Part shown: piece by piece, positions 11,073-22,710 of the stretch | Layout of the letters: each line of letters opens with the position of its first letter | How positions within the stretch are numbered: the first letter of the stretch is position 1 | DNA from: Aquanectria penicillioides | Taxonomy: Eukaryota > Ascomycota > Sordariomycetes > Hypocreales > Nectriaceae | DNA length: 64,000 nucleotides | Assembly (NCBI GenBank): GCA_003415625.1 | Contig: PYIU01000003.1 | Coordinates: forward strand, 7,254,001-7,318,000 | Reading direction: 5' to 3' | Translations under genes and position numbers: made by a program | The notes under the pieces: model-generated | Database searches by the model: none | Seen by the model: only the letters and a program-made list of their open reading frames with translations | Told to the model about the DNA's origin: nothing

Positions 11073-12955
11073 TTAATGAAACTGGCCCTCGGTGTTGCCG
11101 TCACCCATGCTCTTGCTGCTGGAGCTGCCGCTCTGGATGGCGCCCAGGATGCCGTCAATGTAGCTGGCGCCGCTCCACTTCTGGTGCGTCAAGACCTCAC
11201 AGCCCAGGTCCTTTTCGCGGCGCTGGACGAGGTCGACGTAAGCCTTCATGCCTTCCGTCTTGAACTCGCGGCTCAGCTCGGTGGTGATGGTGGCGTTGGA
11301 GTGCAGGCCGGCCAGCGAGATGAGCTGCAGCACGAAACCCTCGCGGGCAATGTCCCAGATGAAGGACTTGAGGGTCTCGTCGGTGAAGCCGTGGGCCATC
11401 CAGTTGAAAGAAGGCGACAGGTTGTACACTAGGCCCTTGCCCGGGTACACGGCGCGCACGGCGCGGCCTAGCTTGGCGGCCACCTCGACGTTGGGGTCGC
11501 CGGTCTCGACCCAGAGGAGGTCGGCGTAGGGTCCAAAGGCCAGGGCGCGCTTGGTTGCGGCGGGCATGCCGGCGCGGTAGTGGTAGAAGCCCTCGCGGGT
11601 TCGGGGGACGTCCCAGCTGAAGTAGACGGGGGTCTTGGTGTACTGGGAGGCGAGGGCACGGCGGCGCGAGATGCCCATGTCACGGTCCTTGGCCGTGGTG
11701 GCGAGGTACTCGTCGATCTGGGCCTGGGCGACACCCTCGCTCTGCATGTGAGCGACGGCGGCCTCGTCAAAGGTGACCAGCTTGGTGCTCTTGACCCAGT
11801 TGGCCTCGAAGGCGTCGATCTCGGCGCCGACGGCGCCCTTGGCCTCCATGGCCTGGATGGTCTCGGCGAGGGGCTCGATGGCCGGGTCGGAAACTCCCAG
11901 GATAAACTCATGGTCGCGGACGTCAATGGCCGAGGAGAGCAGCTTGCCAGACTCGGAGTCGGTTCGGGCAATGACGAGGTTCTCGCAGCCCATGACGTCC
12001 CACTGGAAGCGGGTGGCAACGAGGCGGTTGATGTGCTCGCCGATGGGGACGAGGACTTTGCCAGCGAGGTGACCGCACTTCTTGCCGCCGTGGAGCTGGT
12101 CTTCGAAGTGGACGGCTGCGGCGCCGTTCTCGGCAAACAGCTTGGCAAGCTTGAGGACGGCGGAGAGACCGCCGTGACCGGTATCACCATCAGCGATGAT
12201 GGGGCGCAGGTAGTCGACGTAGGGGGTCTTGGTGCGCTCCTCGGGGTTCATCTTGCGGCGGAGGTCCCATTGCTTGCGGTCGTGCATGGACTGGGCCTTG
12301 GAGAGGCGCTGGACCTGGTTGGGGACGGTGTTGTAAGGGTAGTCGCCAAAGTCGGGCGAGACCTCGTTGGTGGTGGTGAGCAGCGAAGAGCAGGCCCAGC
12401 CGGAGATGTAGAGGACCTCCTGGTTGGGAGCCTGCTGGGTCATCTGGACGGGGTCGATTGCGCCCACTGCGAGCAGCTGTGTTAGTGGTCTGGAGGAGTC
12501 ATGATGGCAAGATTTGGGAGAGGGGGCGCACTGGTATGGATGGGCTCGCCGTTGGCCTCGCGCTCGCGGACGAGGTTGAAGAGCTTCTGGGCCATAACGG
12601 AGCTGGGGTACTGTATCTTCTGAGAGCCGCGCTTGGTGGCTACGTCGGCGGCGCTGTAAGGGCGCTTGATGCCGGCGTATCGAGGGGTCGCCCACCAGGC
12701 CTCGATCTCCTTGACGGTGGCGTCATAGAGGGCATCTTCAGCGACGCCGGGCTTCTGGGACTCGGGGAGGAGCTGGAAGGCGTCCGCGGGAGGAAGGGCG
12801 GAGGAGGACTGGGAGGCCATTGCGCGAAGAGGGGTGGTGGAGAGGGCGCGGAGAGCGAGGAACGGGGCGGCGCTGGAGGTGAGGCGAGGCTTGGAAGCCG
12901 CAGAAAGCAGGATCCGCCGAGGGGCTCGCGAGGCGATTCTTTGCATGACTGTCAT
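11073..12955 (-). CDS. mclA: 2-methylisocitrate lyase, mitochondrial
   Basis: Exons 12955-12532 and 12466-11073 encode 605 residues. The first ~45 residues are rich in R/S/A without acids ([20 protein letters not shown]), a mitochondrial presequence absent from glyoxysomal isocitrate lyases. The isocitrate-lyase superfamily motifs follow: DGDTGHGG (about 239), the catalytic KKCGH (about 270) and LSPSFNW. Downstream wording ([27 protein letters not shown]) and the mitochondrial signal fit the methylcitrate-cycle enzyme (yeast Icl2, Aspergillus MclA) rather than the glyoxylate-cycle enzyme. It splits 2-methylisocitrate into pyruvate and succinate. Its head-to-head neighbour is 2-methylcitrate synthase, which strongly supports this choice. 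The acceptor at 12467 is the one that restores HTMGAIDPVQ. Confidence 0.9.
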
Positions 12956-14640
12956 GGCTTCTCAGATAAACCGTCGACTTATTTGCACACACTTCGCCTG
13001 TTTGCAAGTAGTGCACAAAGGTAAAAGAACCACGCGAGAAACAAGAGCGACGTTGTGGTTGTAAGAGAGAAAGGTAGAAGTGGGCAGAAAGCGGGAATAC
13101 AGAATTACAGAAGGAGCTCGGCTGATGAATAATAATGACCAAGGTCTGAGCTTCTGGCGATGCCGTCCGCAACGGGCCAAAAAAAAACCACAACCCCAGG
13201 GACTGAGTGACAGCACCACACCACAACCGAACGATTACCGCACAGCTACATACAAAATAGAACTAGGAATCATGAACATGGAGAGGTGCTGCGACAGCGG
13301 CCCCTTGGCACAATGGTGGCGGCCTCGATGATCGATCGGCGACCGACGACAGCTCCGCATGCGGACGGGCAGAAAGAACCCTGGCTTGGAACAGCAAATA
13401 CAGTGTCAGACATGCACATCTCAGCCTGCCTCAGCAGATTGCCCCCAACCAAGACAACAAGGCCGGAGAAGGAACGAGTAGAAGCTCGGTAGTAGCCACC
13501 AGCAATGATGATGACCTTGGTTAAACGGTAAACCATTGCCGACCGGATTGACCAATGGCGGAGCTCCGGACTCCGGGCGGCTGTGGCAGAATTAGGTTGG
13601 CACGGTTGGGCCTTGGTTGGACCTTGGTTGGAGAAGGACGGTTTTGGACCGTGGGCCGGGTCATGGCGGCTTCCCTCGGTTGTTGCGAGCGTGGCAGCGT
13701 CGATGTCTCACGCCCGATACGCTGCGAGGGGGTGAAAGGCAATGTCCTGTCGTCCGATACATGCAGCTAGTGTGTGTGAAGTGCGGGAGGGTGTGGGAGA
13801 CGAGGCCATGTACTGTGCTGTTTCTGGGTGAGTTTGGTGGTTGTGGTGATCGTGGTGGATGGGCATTTTCGGGTACGGCAAGGGTGCGTGGGAGGAGACG
13901 GACAGGCACAACACGCACATACACGCACATACACGCACACACGCACGCACACTGCACGCAGAAGCGCATGGGGTAAGGAGGAGGTGGTGGTGACGAAAGG
14001 CATGCTACTCGTCAGCCTAATTGAAAACGTCGGAAACTTGGATGCATTCCATGCCCATTTTCTCCCGGCGCAAAGTCTCCTGTCGATCATGGACGACAGT
14101 TCCATCTCTCTTTTAACCCGCCTGGTCCTCTTTCGAAAAACCCCGAGTTTTGTCATCGTCGCACGTCCCCAAGCTTCTCTTCCCCCTCAGTCGACGTCAC
14201 CAGGAACCGCATCTCGAACACCCGGCCCCCCCGGCTAGATACTGCACCTGTATCTCTGTAGGTGCCAATTGCCCAGATCGCTACAACCGAACCCCGCAAA
14301 ATCCGAAAAAAAGCACCAAAACTGATCTGTGCCCACAGTGCCCACAGCGCTGCCCCGTGCCCGCAATTGCCCCCAGTGTCCGCATCTCGCGCCTCCGCTA
14401 TTCGCTGTTCCGGCTGTTACCCCAGACTCCCTCAACCCCACGAGTTTGGCTTACAGCCTGGGAAGCCGCGGCCCATTGTGTGCCATCTCTTGCCGTGTGA
14501 TACTGTGTCCTGCCTTATCCTACCGGCCGACCTACTCCCTTCCTTCCCTTTATTCTCTACTCTTCCTCCCCTCTTCTCCAATTTTTTCCTCTTCCTCTCC
14601 TCCCCTTCATCCCTCTTCTCAGATCACATCATCCGACACC
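12956..14640. promoter_or_regulatory. Shared divergent promoter of the methylcitrate pair
   Basis: 1.7 kb separates the two start codons and no conserved gene lies within. The mcsA side (about 14500-14640) is a CT-rich leader ending gacaccATGG, typical of strongly expressed fungal genes. An (ACACGC)-type purine/pyrimidine tract sits at about 13912-13950. Co-regulation by propionate is an inference from the gene pairing; no binding site was assigned. Confidence 0.6.
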
Positions 14641-16236
14641 ATGGCCCTGAACTTGAGAACCTCCACCCGGGCTTTCAAGGTACGTTCCTTTTAGTGCTTG
14701 GATTGGCGACGGGGGCCCCGCACCCCTCCATCGCTGCACAACTTCCTCCCCCGGGTCCGTGCAGGCCGCAATGCTAACAATCTATATCGTCTCTCACCAA
14801 CAGCCCTTTACCCGTGCCGCCCTCTCCGGCGTTCGCGGATATGCCACGGCCGAGCCCGATCTCAAGGCCACCCTCAGGGAGGCCATCCCCGCCAAGCGAG
14901 AGCTCCTCAAGAAGGTCAAGGCCCATGCCAACAAGACCATTGGCGAGATCAAGGTCGAGAACACTCTTGGTGGCATGCGAGGCCTCAAGGCCATGGTCTG
15001 GGAGGGTTCTGTCCTCGACGCCAACGAGGGCATTCGCTTCCACGGCCGCACCATCAAGGACTGCCAGAAGGAGCTCCCCAAGGGCAAGTCGGGCACTGAG
15101 ATGCTCCCCGAGGCCATGTTCTGGCTGCTCCTCACCGGGAAAGTCCCCTCCACAAACCAGATCCGCGTCTTCTCCCGCGAGCTCGCTGAGCAGGCCCAGA
15201 TCCCTGCTTTCGTCTCCAAGATGCTCGATGATTTCCCCAGGGACCTCCACCCCATGACCCAGTTCGCCATGGCCGTGTCTGCTCTCAACTACGAGTCCAA
15301 GTTCGCCAAGGCCTACGAGCAGGGTCTCAACAAGGCTGACTACTGGGAGCCTACCTTTGACGACTGCATCTCCCTCCTTGCCAAGCTCCCCACCATTGCT
15401 GCCAAGATCTACCAGAACGCCTACAAGGGCGGCGGTGCTCTCCCCGCCGAGGTCGACCTCGAGCAGGATTGGTCCTACAACTTTGCCGCTATGCTCGGCA
15501 AGGGTGGCAAGGAGAACGAGAACTTCCAGGACCTCCTTCGTCTTTACCTCGCTCTCCACGGTGACCACGAGGGCGGCAATGTCTCTGCCCACGCCACTCA
15601 CCTGGTCGGAAGCGCTCTTAGCGACCCCTTCCTGTCCTACAGCGCCGGTCTGCAGGGTCTTGCTGGTCCCCTCCACGGGTAAGCCACCCTTAATTCTACA
15701 CAATTGGTTTTACTTTTAGTCAATTGCTAACCAAGTACAGTCTTGCCGCCCAGGAAGTGCTCCGATGGATCCTCCAGATGAAGGAGGCTATCCCCTCCAC
15801 TTACACCGAGCAGGACGTCAACGACTACCTCTGGTCCACCCTCAACTCGGGCCGTGTCGTCCCTGGCTACGGCCACGCTGTTCTCCGCAAGCCTGACCCT
15901 CGATTTGAGGCCCTCATGGACTACGCTGCAGCCCGCCCTGAGATTGCCCAGGACCCCGTGTTCCAGCTTGTCCAGAAGAACAGCCAAATTGCCCCCGAGG
16001 TGCTCAAGAAGCACGGCAAGACAAAGAACCCCTACCCCAACGTCGACAGCAGCTCTGGTGTCCTGTTCCACCACTACGGCTTCCACGAGACCCTCTACTA
16101 CACTGCCACCTTCGGTGTCTCCCGAGGCCTTGGTCCTCTGGCCCAATTGGTCTGGGACCGCGCCCTTGGTCTGCCCATTGAGCGACCCAAGAGCATCAAC
16201 CTTGCCGGTATCCTCAAGGAGGTTGAGGGAAAATAG
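14641..16236 (+). CDS. mcsA: 2-methylcitrate synthase, mitochondrial
   Basis: Exons 14641-14679, 14804-15678 and 15741-16236 give 469 residues. The N-terminus (NLRTSTRAFKPFTRAAL...GVRGYA) is a mitochondrial targeting sequence. Citrate-synthase-fold catalytic residues are present: His in AGPLHGLAAQE, His in VPGYGHAVLRK and Asp in PNVDSSSGV. Segment wording (AEPDLK near the mature start, FHGRTIKDCQKELPKG, VDLEQDWSYNFAAMLGKGG) agrees with fungal McsA and differs from the paralogous citrate synthase CitA. It condenses propionyl-CoA with oxaloacetate to 2-methylcitrate and usually also accepts acetyl-CoA. Paired with methylisocitrate lyase on the opposite strand. Confidence 0.93.
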
Positions 16237-16483
16237 ACAACTTGCATGGAACGAAAAATGAAAGCGATTGAAGCGTTAAGGGGAAATGTCTAAATTTGTA
16301 TATACCGGTTCGCAAAGAACCTTGATATCCCATGAATGATTTAAGCCAACAAACTCGCATAGCTGACTAGTCCAGTACTTGTCGTTATTATCCTACTCCA
16401 CCGTGTCCTCTCAAAGCAACGCCCGCTGTCAATGTCCAATTTGCCATTGGTATTCGAAATGCATGATTTTATGTAGCTCTCGC

Positions 16484-17011
16484 TCAAATCTCCTTGCTCA
16501 AGACGCTGAAGTAAAGGTCGTCTCTCAAAGCCTTACCGTTAACGAGCTGGCCGTAGGGAAACGGTTCAGTCCTCTGAGTGTTTCGGTATCCGCGGCGCTC
16601 GTACCACGCAATCAACTCGTGCCGTCTCGCAATGACAAACATTTCAATGTTGTTGACGCCCCATTCATCCTTGGCGTAGGTCTCTGCGTGCTCGAGAACA
16701 CGGCGCCCGATGCCGCCGGCTTGCCTTTGGGGGTCGACAGCGAACAGGCCAAAGTAGGCGGCGTCATCTTCACGACGCAGCAATTCGCAGCAGGATACGA
16801 GGTCGCCTTCCTCGTTGTAGGCGAGCAGCACACTGCCCTGGGGCGCCGAGATCTTGGCGATGACGCCGTCCACATCGATGCGCTCGTCGTCGACCAGGTC
16901 GGCCTCGGTGGTCCAGCCTGCCCGGCTTGCCTCGCCCCGGTAGGCGGAGCGCACAAGCGTGAGGACCGAAGGGGCGTCGGCAGGGTCGGCTTTGCGGAAT
17001 GAGAGAGCCAT
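16484..17011 (-). CDS. GNAT-family N-acetyltransferase
   Basis: A single 175-residue exon. The opening MALSFRKADPADAPSVLTLV and the acetyl-CoA loop RQAGGIGRRVLEHAE (Q/R-x-x-G-x-G/A, about 97-111) define a GNAT fold. The late EMFVIARRHELIAWYERRGYRNT has the typical YERRGY strand. Substrate is unknown. It converges on mcsA with about 250 bp between the stop codons. A transcription leader with T-rich runs lies just upstream (17030-17046). Confidence 0.88.
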   Translation of the reverse strand: MALSFRKADPADAPSVLTLVRSAYRGEASRAGWTTEADLVDDERIDVDGVIAKISAPQGSVLLAYNEEGDLVSCCELLRREDDAAYFGLFAVDPQRQAGGIGRRVLEHAETYAKDEWGVNNIEMFVIARRHELIAWYERRGYRNTQRTEPFPYGQLVNGKALRDDLYFSVLSKEI

Positions 17012-17937
17012 TGTGCAATTGGGGGTTGTTTTTTTGTTTTTTTTTGTGTTGTGTTGTGGGGTTCAGGGGTGGGAGTTTTGGCTGGTTGAAGAGAAGTAAT
17101 GGCGAATTGGAGGGAACGCAAATCGAATTGAAGTGATATTTCAGAGAACTGGTTCGTTGCTGCGCTGTTGTCGCTGTTGGGCTTTTTCTGGCGTCTACCA
17201 GAGGACAAGCGAGCGAGACTTCATAAATACTATACTGTCGTGGGGTCACCTCCGAGTCTCGGAGATGCTGGTTTGCGACAGCCGTCAATTAAGGTTCCTT
17301 GCCCGACAATTGCGCGCTAAGCCAGGACCCCTACTCCAAATTTTGGCGCCAGTGCGCCCTTATGATGACATAGCCATGTCAAAATTGACATGCGTTTGGC
17401 GCATTTTTGACAAGCTCTTTCTTTCTGTCTTTGTAATAAGTGTCATTCTTGGTGATGGTGGTGGTGGTGGTGGTGGTGGCAACGAGAGAGGCTTTTGGCG
17501 CCACGCTTATGCGGTGTTCTGTGATATTCTTCGGAGGTCTCTACACACACATAGGTTTTTTTTTTTCGTTCGTTTTCGCATTGAGGCGGAGTAAGTAAAT
17601 GGCCATTTCTGATTGATCTTCATGTGGTATCTACGTCATCTTGCCTAATTGACCTAAATAAGGAATGTTGCATTTCATACTAGCCCAGGGCTGTTCGCAC
17701 TTCTATTAGCGTTGTTATTGCTGACCTTCATTAGTTACGAATCTTCTGTCAGCGAGTTCTCGGCAAGCGGCACGCAACGCAAGGGGGATGCGTCTTATCG
17801 CCGGTCACGATGAAGGATTTGGTGTTGTCATCGGTGGGAATTATGACACACAATCCAAATCCCACAGTGCTCACTCAATTCTATTTCATTGTTTTCCAAG
17901 TGCTTCCCGGTTCATATCAACAGAGTATATTCCTGAC
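17012..17937. other. Intergenic between GNAT and HET genes
   Basis: No gene is recognised. A (GGT)n microsatellite lies at about 17457-17479 and a T tract near 17557-17565. The left half should be the GNAT promoter; the right half is the 3' flank of the HET gene. Confidence 0.45.
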
Positions 17938-20160
17938 TCAAACTAGCGTAATTGTCTTTATTTCCGGCTTCAAATCCATAAACTCGAGTTTTGGAATCGT
18001 CGTCAGGGTCACCATGGTCCTCCTCTCGGCCACATCCCCGTGCCAATCTAGCACGATCATAAATACCCTCTGGATATCCGGATCACCCGGAAGTCGCTTG
18101 AACTTGAACCTCTCCACGACTAGGCAGCTATAAGTGCCCGTGGGCAGGGTGTTTGGGTGGAGGAAATTTCTCTCTGATATGGTGGCCATGGGCTCCTTCG
18201 TCCCCGGATAGACGACGTCGCTGAACGGTTCGGTCACGATTTCAAGATTCACCACATAACCCTTCATGCGCAGCTTCCCAGTGTCGGTGATGTCCACCAG
18301 CGTTGGTTTCAAATCTGCTCTCAATTCCACCTCTCGGCGTTCGCTTCGTGGCTCAAGTAGCTTATCGGGGAATCCTACATGGCCTTCCCAGCCAGCCCAG
18401 GTCCATGTCGGGAATTTTGGACGCCGCTTTGGCTTGGCTCTCTTATCATGGTACCAGCCCAGTGACTCGGGATGATCTTTCAACGGCAACCCATATATAA
18501 AACCACCAGTAAAAAGACGCCTTCCCAGCGCCGAAAGAATACCAAGGGACGCGTTGAGGGAGTCCGCGTCGTTGGTCATGTTACGATTGGTATAGTCACT
18601 TGTTATGGACGTGTATGGAGTCGTAGTTCCGAAATCGCCCACAGCGGCAAGTTCAGAGATGTCCGTATCCTACGCTGACAGTTAGCAAGAGTCCCATATA
18701 ATCTAGCAGCTGGATCATACAGTCGGGCCTCCCATAAAGGCGTCCATGATCTTCATGATTGGGTGCCTGAGGTCATCTGCTCCGTCGACCATTCCCTCGG
18801 CCCTTATCGTACTTGGGTCAGATGCTTCAGGCACGGTCATACCACAGCACTCAAAAGTAGCCTGGCTGTTCATCAAGTACAGATACCGCCTTGACAAAAG
18901 ACCTTCTTGCAAAGTCCAGGCTCGATTTTTCCATATCGACTCGTTTCTTTCTAGAAGTTGATACGGCGGGACAGTGAATAGAGTCTGGCCATGAATAACC
19001 TCTTTGATCTGCTTCACTCGAGGAGAAGTGGAAGAGACGCCCGGGAGGCTGCACTTGGAGTTGCCTCCCGCCACAGCAGTGATGGTGAGCGATGCTGCTG
19101 CGTAGATTTGATCCATCATCTTCAGCTGCCTTTGTAGCGAAGCAATCTGTTGCGGGGTTGGGTTTGGTATTTGATCTATGCAAAGTTGATCCACCTAGCC
19201 TCGTCAGTTGAGTTGTCTGTGAGTAATGTCAGACAACACTTACCCAGAGATACCGTCTCCCCAACTTTTTAGTCACCTCGATAGCGTCTTCTATCGTTTG
19301 AGGTAGCTGTCTTGACTGCAGGGCTCCTGGGATAGGAATCACGCCTCCCCAAACGTAGCTAAGAGCAAAGTACTCACATCCCTCAAAATACGGAATGACC
19401 GTGCGTGTTTCTACATCAAGTACCCTAATCTCAAGAAGGTCTTTGGAGGTGTGCAGTCGGCAACTCTTGCTATGGTGCTTGTCGCAGTAGTCCAAGGCTC
19501 CCTTGATCTCGGAAAAGTCGATGTACGGCTCGATAAAGCGCGCGTTTGCCATGGTCCCCCTAGGACCTCCGTCTTGTGTGGCGAGGGCTATGGACTCCCC
19601 GCCCATAACCCCATCCTCATAAAACACCAAGGTGTCTCGGGAAGACCTGAGACCGAGCAAAATTGCAAAGTTGCCTCTCATTTCTTTCGGGATAGCGTCC
19701 CATCCGGCGCCTTGTACAAAGGACCGGAAAGGAACCAGTTTCAACAAGGTATCCTCTGTGTTGGTGATCCCTCGAGGCAAAACCCGATAGATGAGGCGGC
19801 ATAGTTGGCATGACGAAGTAAGAACGACGGTTGAAGGTTCCCGAGCGTTATCTCGTACTTTAGCATCTCCTTGCAGTAGGCTTCATATTCGTCATTGCTC
19901 AGGTCGCGAACCTCAGCGAGCGGCCGAGATTTCGAGAAGACGGCAAGGATATCGTAGTCGGAGCATCGCTTACAAAGCTCGCTGGGCTCCCCTTGTAGGG
20001 ACTCCAAGAGGTTCTCGTCGTCCACGGAGAGTGGTGTGACGGGATTGAGAGGCTGATTAGACCAACGCGATACAGGGGGTTTCGAAGCTTGAGGGCACGG
20101 CTTGTCTGCCGGCTCAAGCTTGCGACAGAAGATGCAGAGTCTTGATGTTGGCAAAGCCAT
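17938..20160 (-). CDS. HET-domain (heterokaryon incompatibility) protein, one apparent frame break
   Basis: Coding blocks are 20160-19244, 19194-18721 and 18669-17938, joined by GT-AG introns; corrected length would be 707 residues. The N-terminus carries paired cysteines (LCIFC, LCKRC, then SCQLCRLIY in the second frame). The HET domain shows its three landmarks: YFALSYVWGG, LWVDQLCIDQ across intron 1, and RAWTLQEGLLSRR. Such proteins trigger programmed cell death when unlike hyphae fuse. The frame shifts by one base near 19834 (AA where AAA would keep the frame). Both sides read as conserved protein and total length becomes a multiple of three with one base added, so a sequence error is likelier than a dead gene. 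The pseudogene at 20.7-22.4 kb lies next to it. Confidence 0.82.
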
Positions 20161-20731
20161 TGTTTTCGAGCATCAATTACCTTGAAGAATGATGGTGGAG
20201 AGTTGTTGGAAACTACCTCAGTTGAAACGTTGCGAGTATTAATAGTCTTATACATACGTGTTCGCTTTAGCACTGCCACTCATTTGGTCATGCAACCAAC
20301 GGCCGGCGATGAAGCGGTGATTTACGGAGAACCCGCGACAAAAACGGCCCCCACTCAGTAGATCAACTGGGGTTGAGTTGCATCTTGGGACGCTGCTTGA
20401 TGGCCTTGCACGAATACAAATGAGTGTACGGAGTACCAGGGTGAGACATTGAGGGGGAAAGAAAATGAACCTACACAGTGAAAAAAAAAAAACGCATAAA
20501 AGCATATTACAATCCACCCTCATGGATCTCATCGATTGAGATGTGTCTTACTATGGTTGCCACCCCCATCTCATCCTTCTCCTCGCCAAGAGCTTCGCTG
20601 CCTCGTTGCAAATCGATTCCGACCAATGCCAGTCCGTTAGGCTGAACTGGTGATTCAACAGGACTCGAGGTGGCGCAGTCTAACTTACCACAAGCATCGT
20701 GCCATTTTCATCATCGCAATCATTAGCACCC
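20161..20731. other. Intergenic between HET gene and NLR-type remnant
   Basis: Nothing coding is recognised. A short A tract lies near 20481-20492. It probably contains the divergent promoters of the HET gene and the former neighbour. Confidence 0.4.
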
Positions 20732-22440
20732 ATGTCGGATCCCATCTCGTTGGCCGGAACGGCGGTCGGCATAGCCTCACTCACTTGGGATCCAGGTGTG
20801 CCAATGGTTATACAAGTACGTCGACTCGGCTTCAGCGTAGATCGCCAATCTCCCTCGCCTGTTTCAAGCCCTACGCGAGTTGATCCTACGACTTGAATCG
20901 CTCCCGAGTCTTGAAGCCAAGGCTATCCAGGCTCTCCGAAAATGCATCAATGGAATTGAAGGAGGCATCACCAAGTTGGAGACGCTGCCGAAGTCGCCTT
21001 AAAATCTAGCTGGAAATAATGGTAAGGCGGCTTTGACGTCGGAAATTGGACAGCGTAGATCAACAAAAACGCGGCAGCAAATTATCCAATCTCGCAATCC
21101 GTCTCTCACTGCATTTCAATCGAATCAAAAAGAACCCTGCGGTAGACTTAATATGGGAGCTGTTTTTAGACTGTGATTGTCTTGGATCTGAGAGGAGTGT
21201 CTGCCTGCAAGAAAATATTAGTCTTGCAGAAAGAAAACTTGTGAAGCTATTCCAAGAGGGCAAAGTCTCGCCATGTGATAAATCTCCCCATGGAGAAAAC
21301 TCTTCTTCACGTATCTCTCTCTCCTTTATTTCACAACAAATAGCAGGCTAGTCTATCTATAGGAAACCATCCAAGGATGGTCTAGTTTTCTGTCGACTAG
21401 CTGTTCGACGCGATAAGCATTTCAAGTTTCTCGATCAAGGAAAATTCTCGCATGTCCTAGAGCACTGTTTTGCGCTGTCAATGACTCAGGGGAGTAAGTT
21501 TTCTTTTTCTGAGCACTTGCCGTCTTTCGCTTCAAATGGCGGTCGTTGTTATTCGGAGCGAATTGCCATGGCACCTTTTTCAACACCCCAGCATCTTATT
21601 CGCATTTCCATACCTATCGTATAACTATTAACTTGATAGACGGTTTTTTACTCGCACATGTCGCTGAGCTCTCGGAGATAGTGACCTTGTTTAGAGAGGA
21701 CTCAGATATGCTTCGGTTCCTTTCCCTTTTAGTTGGCAATCCAAAACTTATCCATCGTAAATCAATAAAAAACCTCAATTGATATGTGGAAGGTATCTAA
21801 TATCTCGCAGGCCCAGATCTTTCCCCTATCATGAATTCGACTGGGGAACCGCACTTGGCTTTGTCGGGATTGACCACGTCAGTGCCTTCGACAGAAGTGT
21901 GTGCGGATTTAGTTCCATTTTCAGCCTTTGAGGCTTTAGAGATGACTCATACAGGCTGTTTTCGGGGGGTCAATGCTGGCTGGTATCTGGAAATTGTGGC
22001 AGGCGCTGTTTAGTTTTTGAAGCAGTTTCGTGAGAACCATTGTGAGATCCAAGATGAAGAGTGAGAACTCGGGGCCAGACTTGAAGATCTCGCCAATGAA
22101 TTACAGGCTCAATTTGAGAGCCTGGAGTAGTCATTAGAGGAGTTTGTTTATCAAAAGTGGGCAGCAAGAATGGCAGCAGAGTGTGTCTCATTTGATGATT
22201 GTTCGGAACTTGACAACCTGGACAACCTTGGTGTTGAACGAAGTTCATGTAAGTAAGAGTCCATCTTTACAAATAGTTAGTTCTTCACTTATCCAAGGTC
22301 AGGCGAAACACCGAGGACTTTGAGTTGTCTTTTATGTGGCGGGTTTGAGTTTGAAGACTACCTGTCATTTAACGACGGCAGTGATACTCAGGCAAGGTAG
22401 AAATACGGCAACTGCTAGATTGAGGAGGCTGAGGTACAGT
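20732..22440 (+). pseudogene. Remnant of an NLR/ankyrin-type gene with a fungal N-terminal domain
   Basis: The start MSDPISLAGTAVGIASL at 20732 is the hallmark N-terminus of many fungal NACHT/ankyrin/STAND proteins. The frame slips after about 20 codons; in the next frame it continues GIQVCQWLYKYVDSAS, then a TAG, then IANLPRLFQALREL and a leucine-rich helical stretch ending at a TAA near 21001. Farther on, protein-like fragments in changing frames persist, for example FVYQKWAARMAAE and FDDCSELDNLDNLG around 22140-22240, with several stops. The body is AT-rich. No NACHT P-loop or ankyrin unit is readable, so the effector class is unknown. It is a decayed copy, not a spliced gene. Confidence 0.7.
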
Positions 22441-22710
22441 AAGAAATCACCATTTGCACAAAGTTGTCATCTATAGAAGTCTATTAAAGAAATGAAATGA
22501 ACTTGATCAATTTTTGGTAGCTGGATGCTAAGGTATCAAATATTTATCTCCACAATTTCCAACGTATAGCCCCTGTCTATACCAGTCCTTTCTCCTCATT
22601 ACGTATGTGATGGCTCTATAAAAAAAAAAAGATATCTTATGATGATTGGTATAATTGTTTCCAGTCGAGCCTTCATTGATCGTCAATGAAAGACTCGTGC
22701 CGAGAGATGC

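Noticed and set aside
11073..12955. Glyoxylate-cycle isocitrate lyase (acuD/icl1)
   Set aside because: The KKCGH motif is shared, but the mitochondrial presequence, the overall wording of the C-terminal half and the methylcitrate synthase partner point to 2-methylisocitrate lyase.
14774..15703. Long antisense frame (309 codons) opposite methylcitrate synthase
   Set aside because: Mirror of a strongly C-ending codon pattern on the coding strand; same for the antisense frames over the lyase, permease and SDR genes.
14641..16236. TCA-cycle citrate synthase
   Set aside because: The fold and catalytic residues are common to both, but several internal segments agree with methylcitrate synthase and not with CitA, and it is paired with the lyase.
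20729..21000. Two-exon functional gene starting MSDPISLAG
   Set aside because: No GT-AG pair repairs the frame at about 20790, an in-frame TAG follows, and later pieces carry more stops, so it was called a pseudogene.
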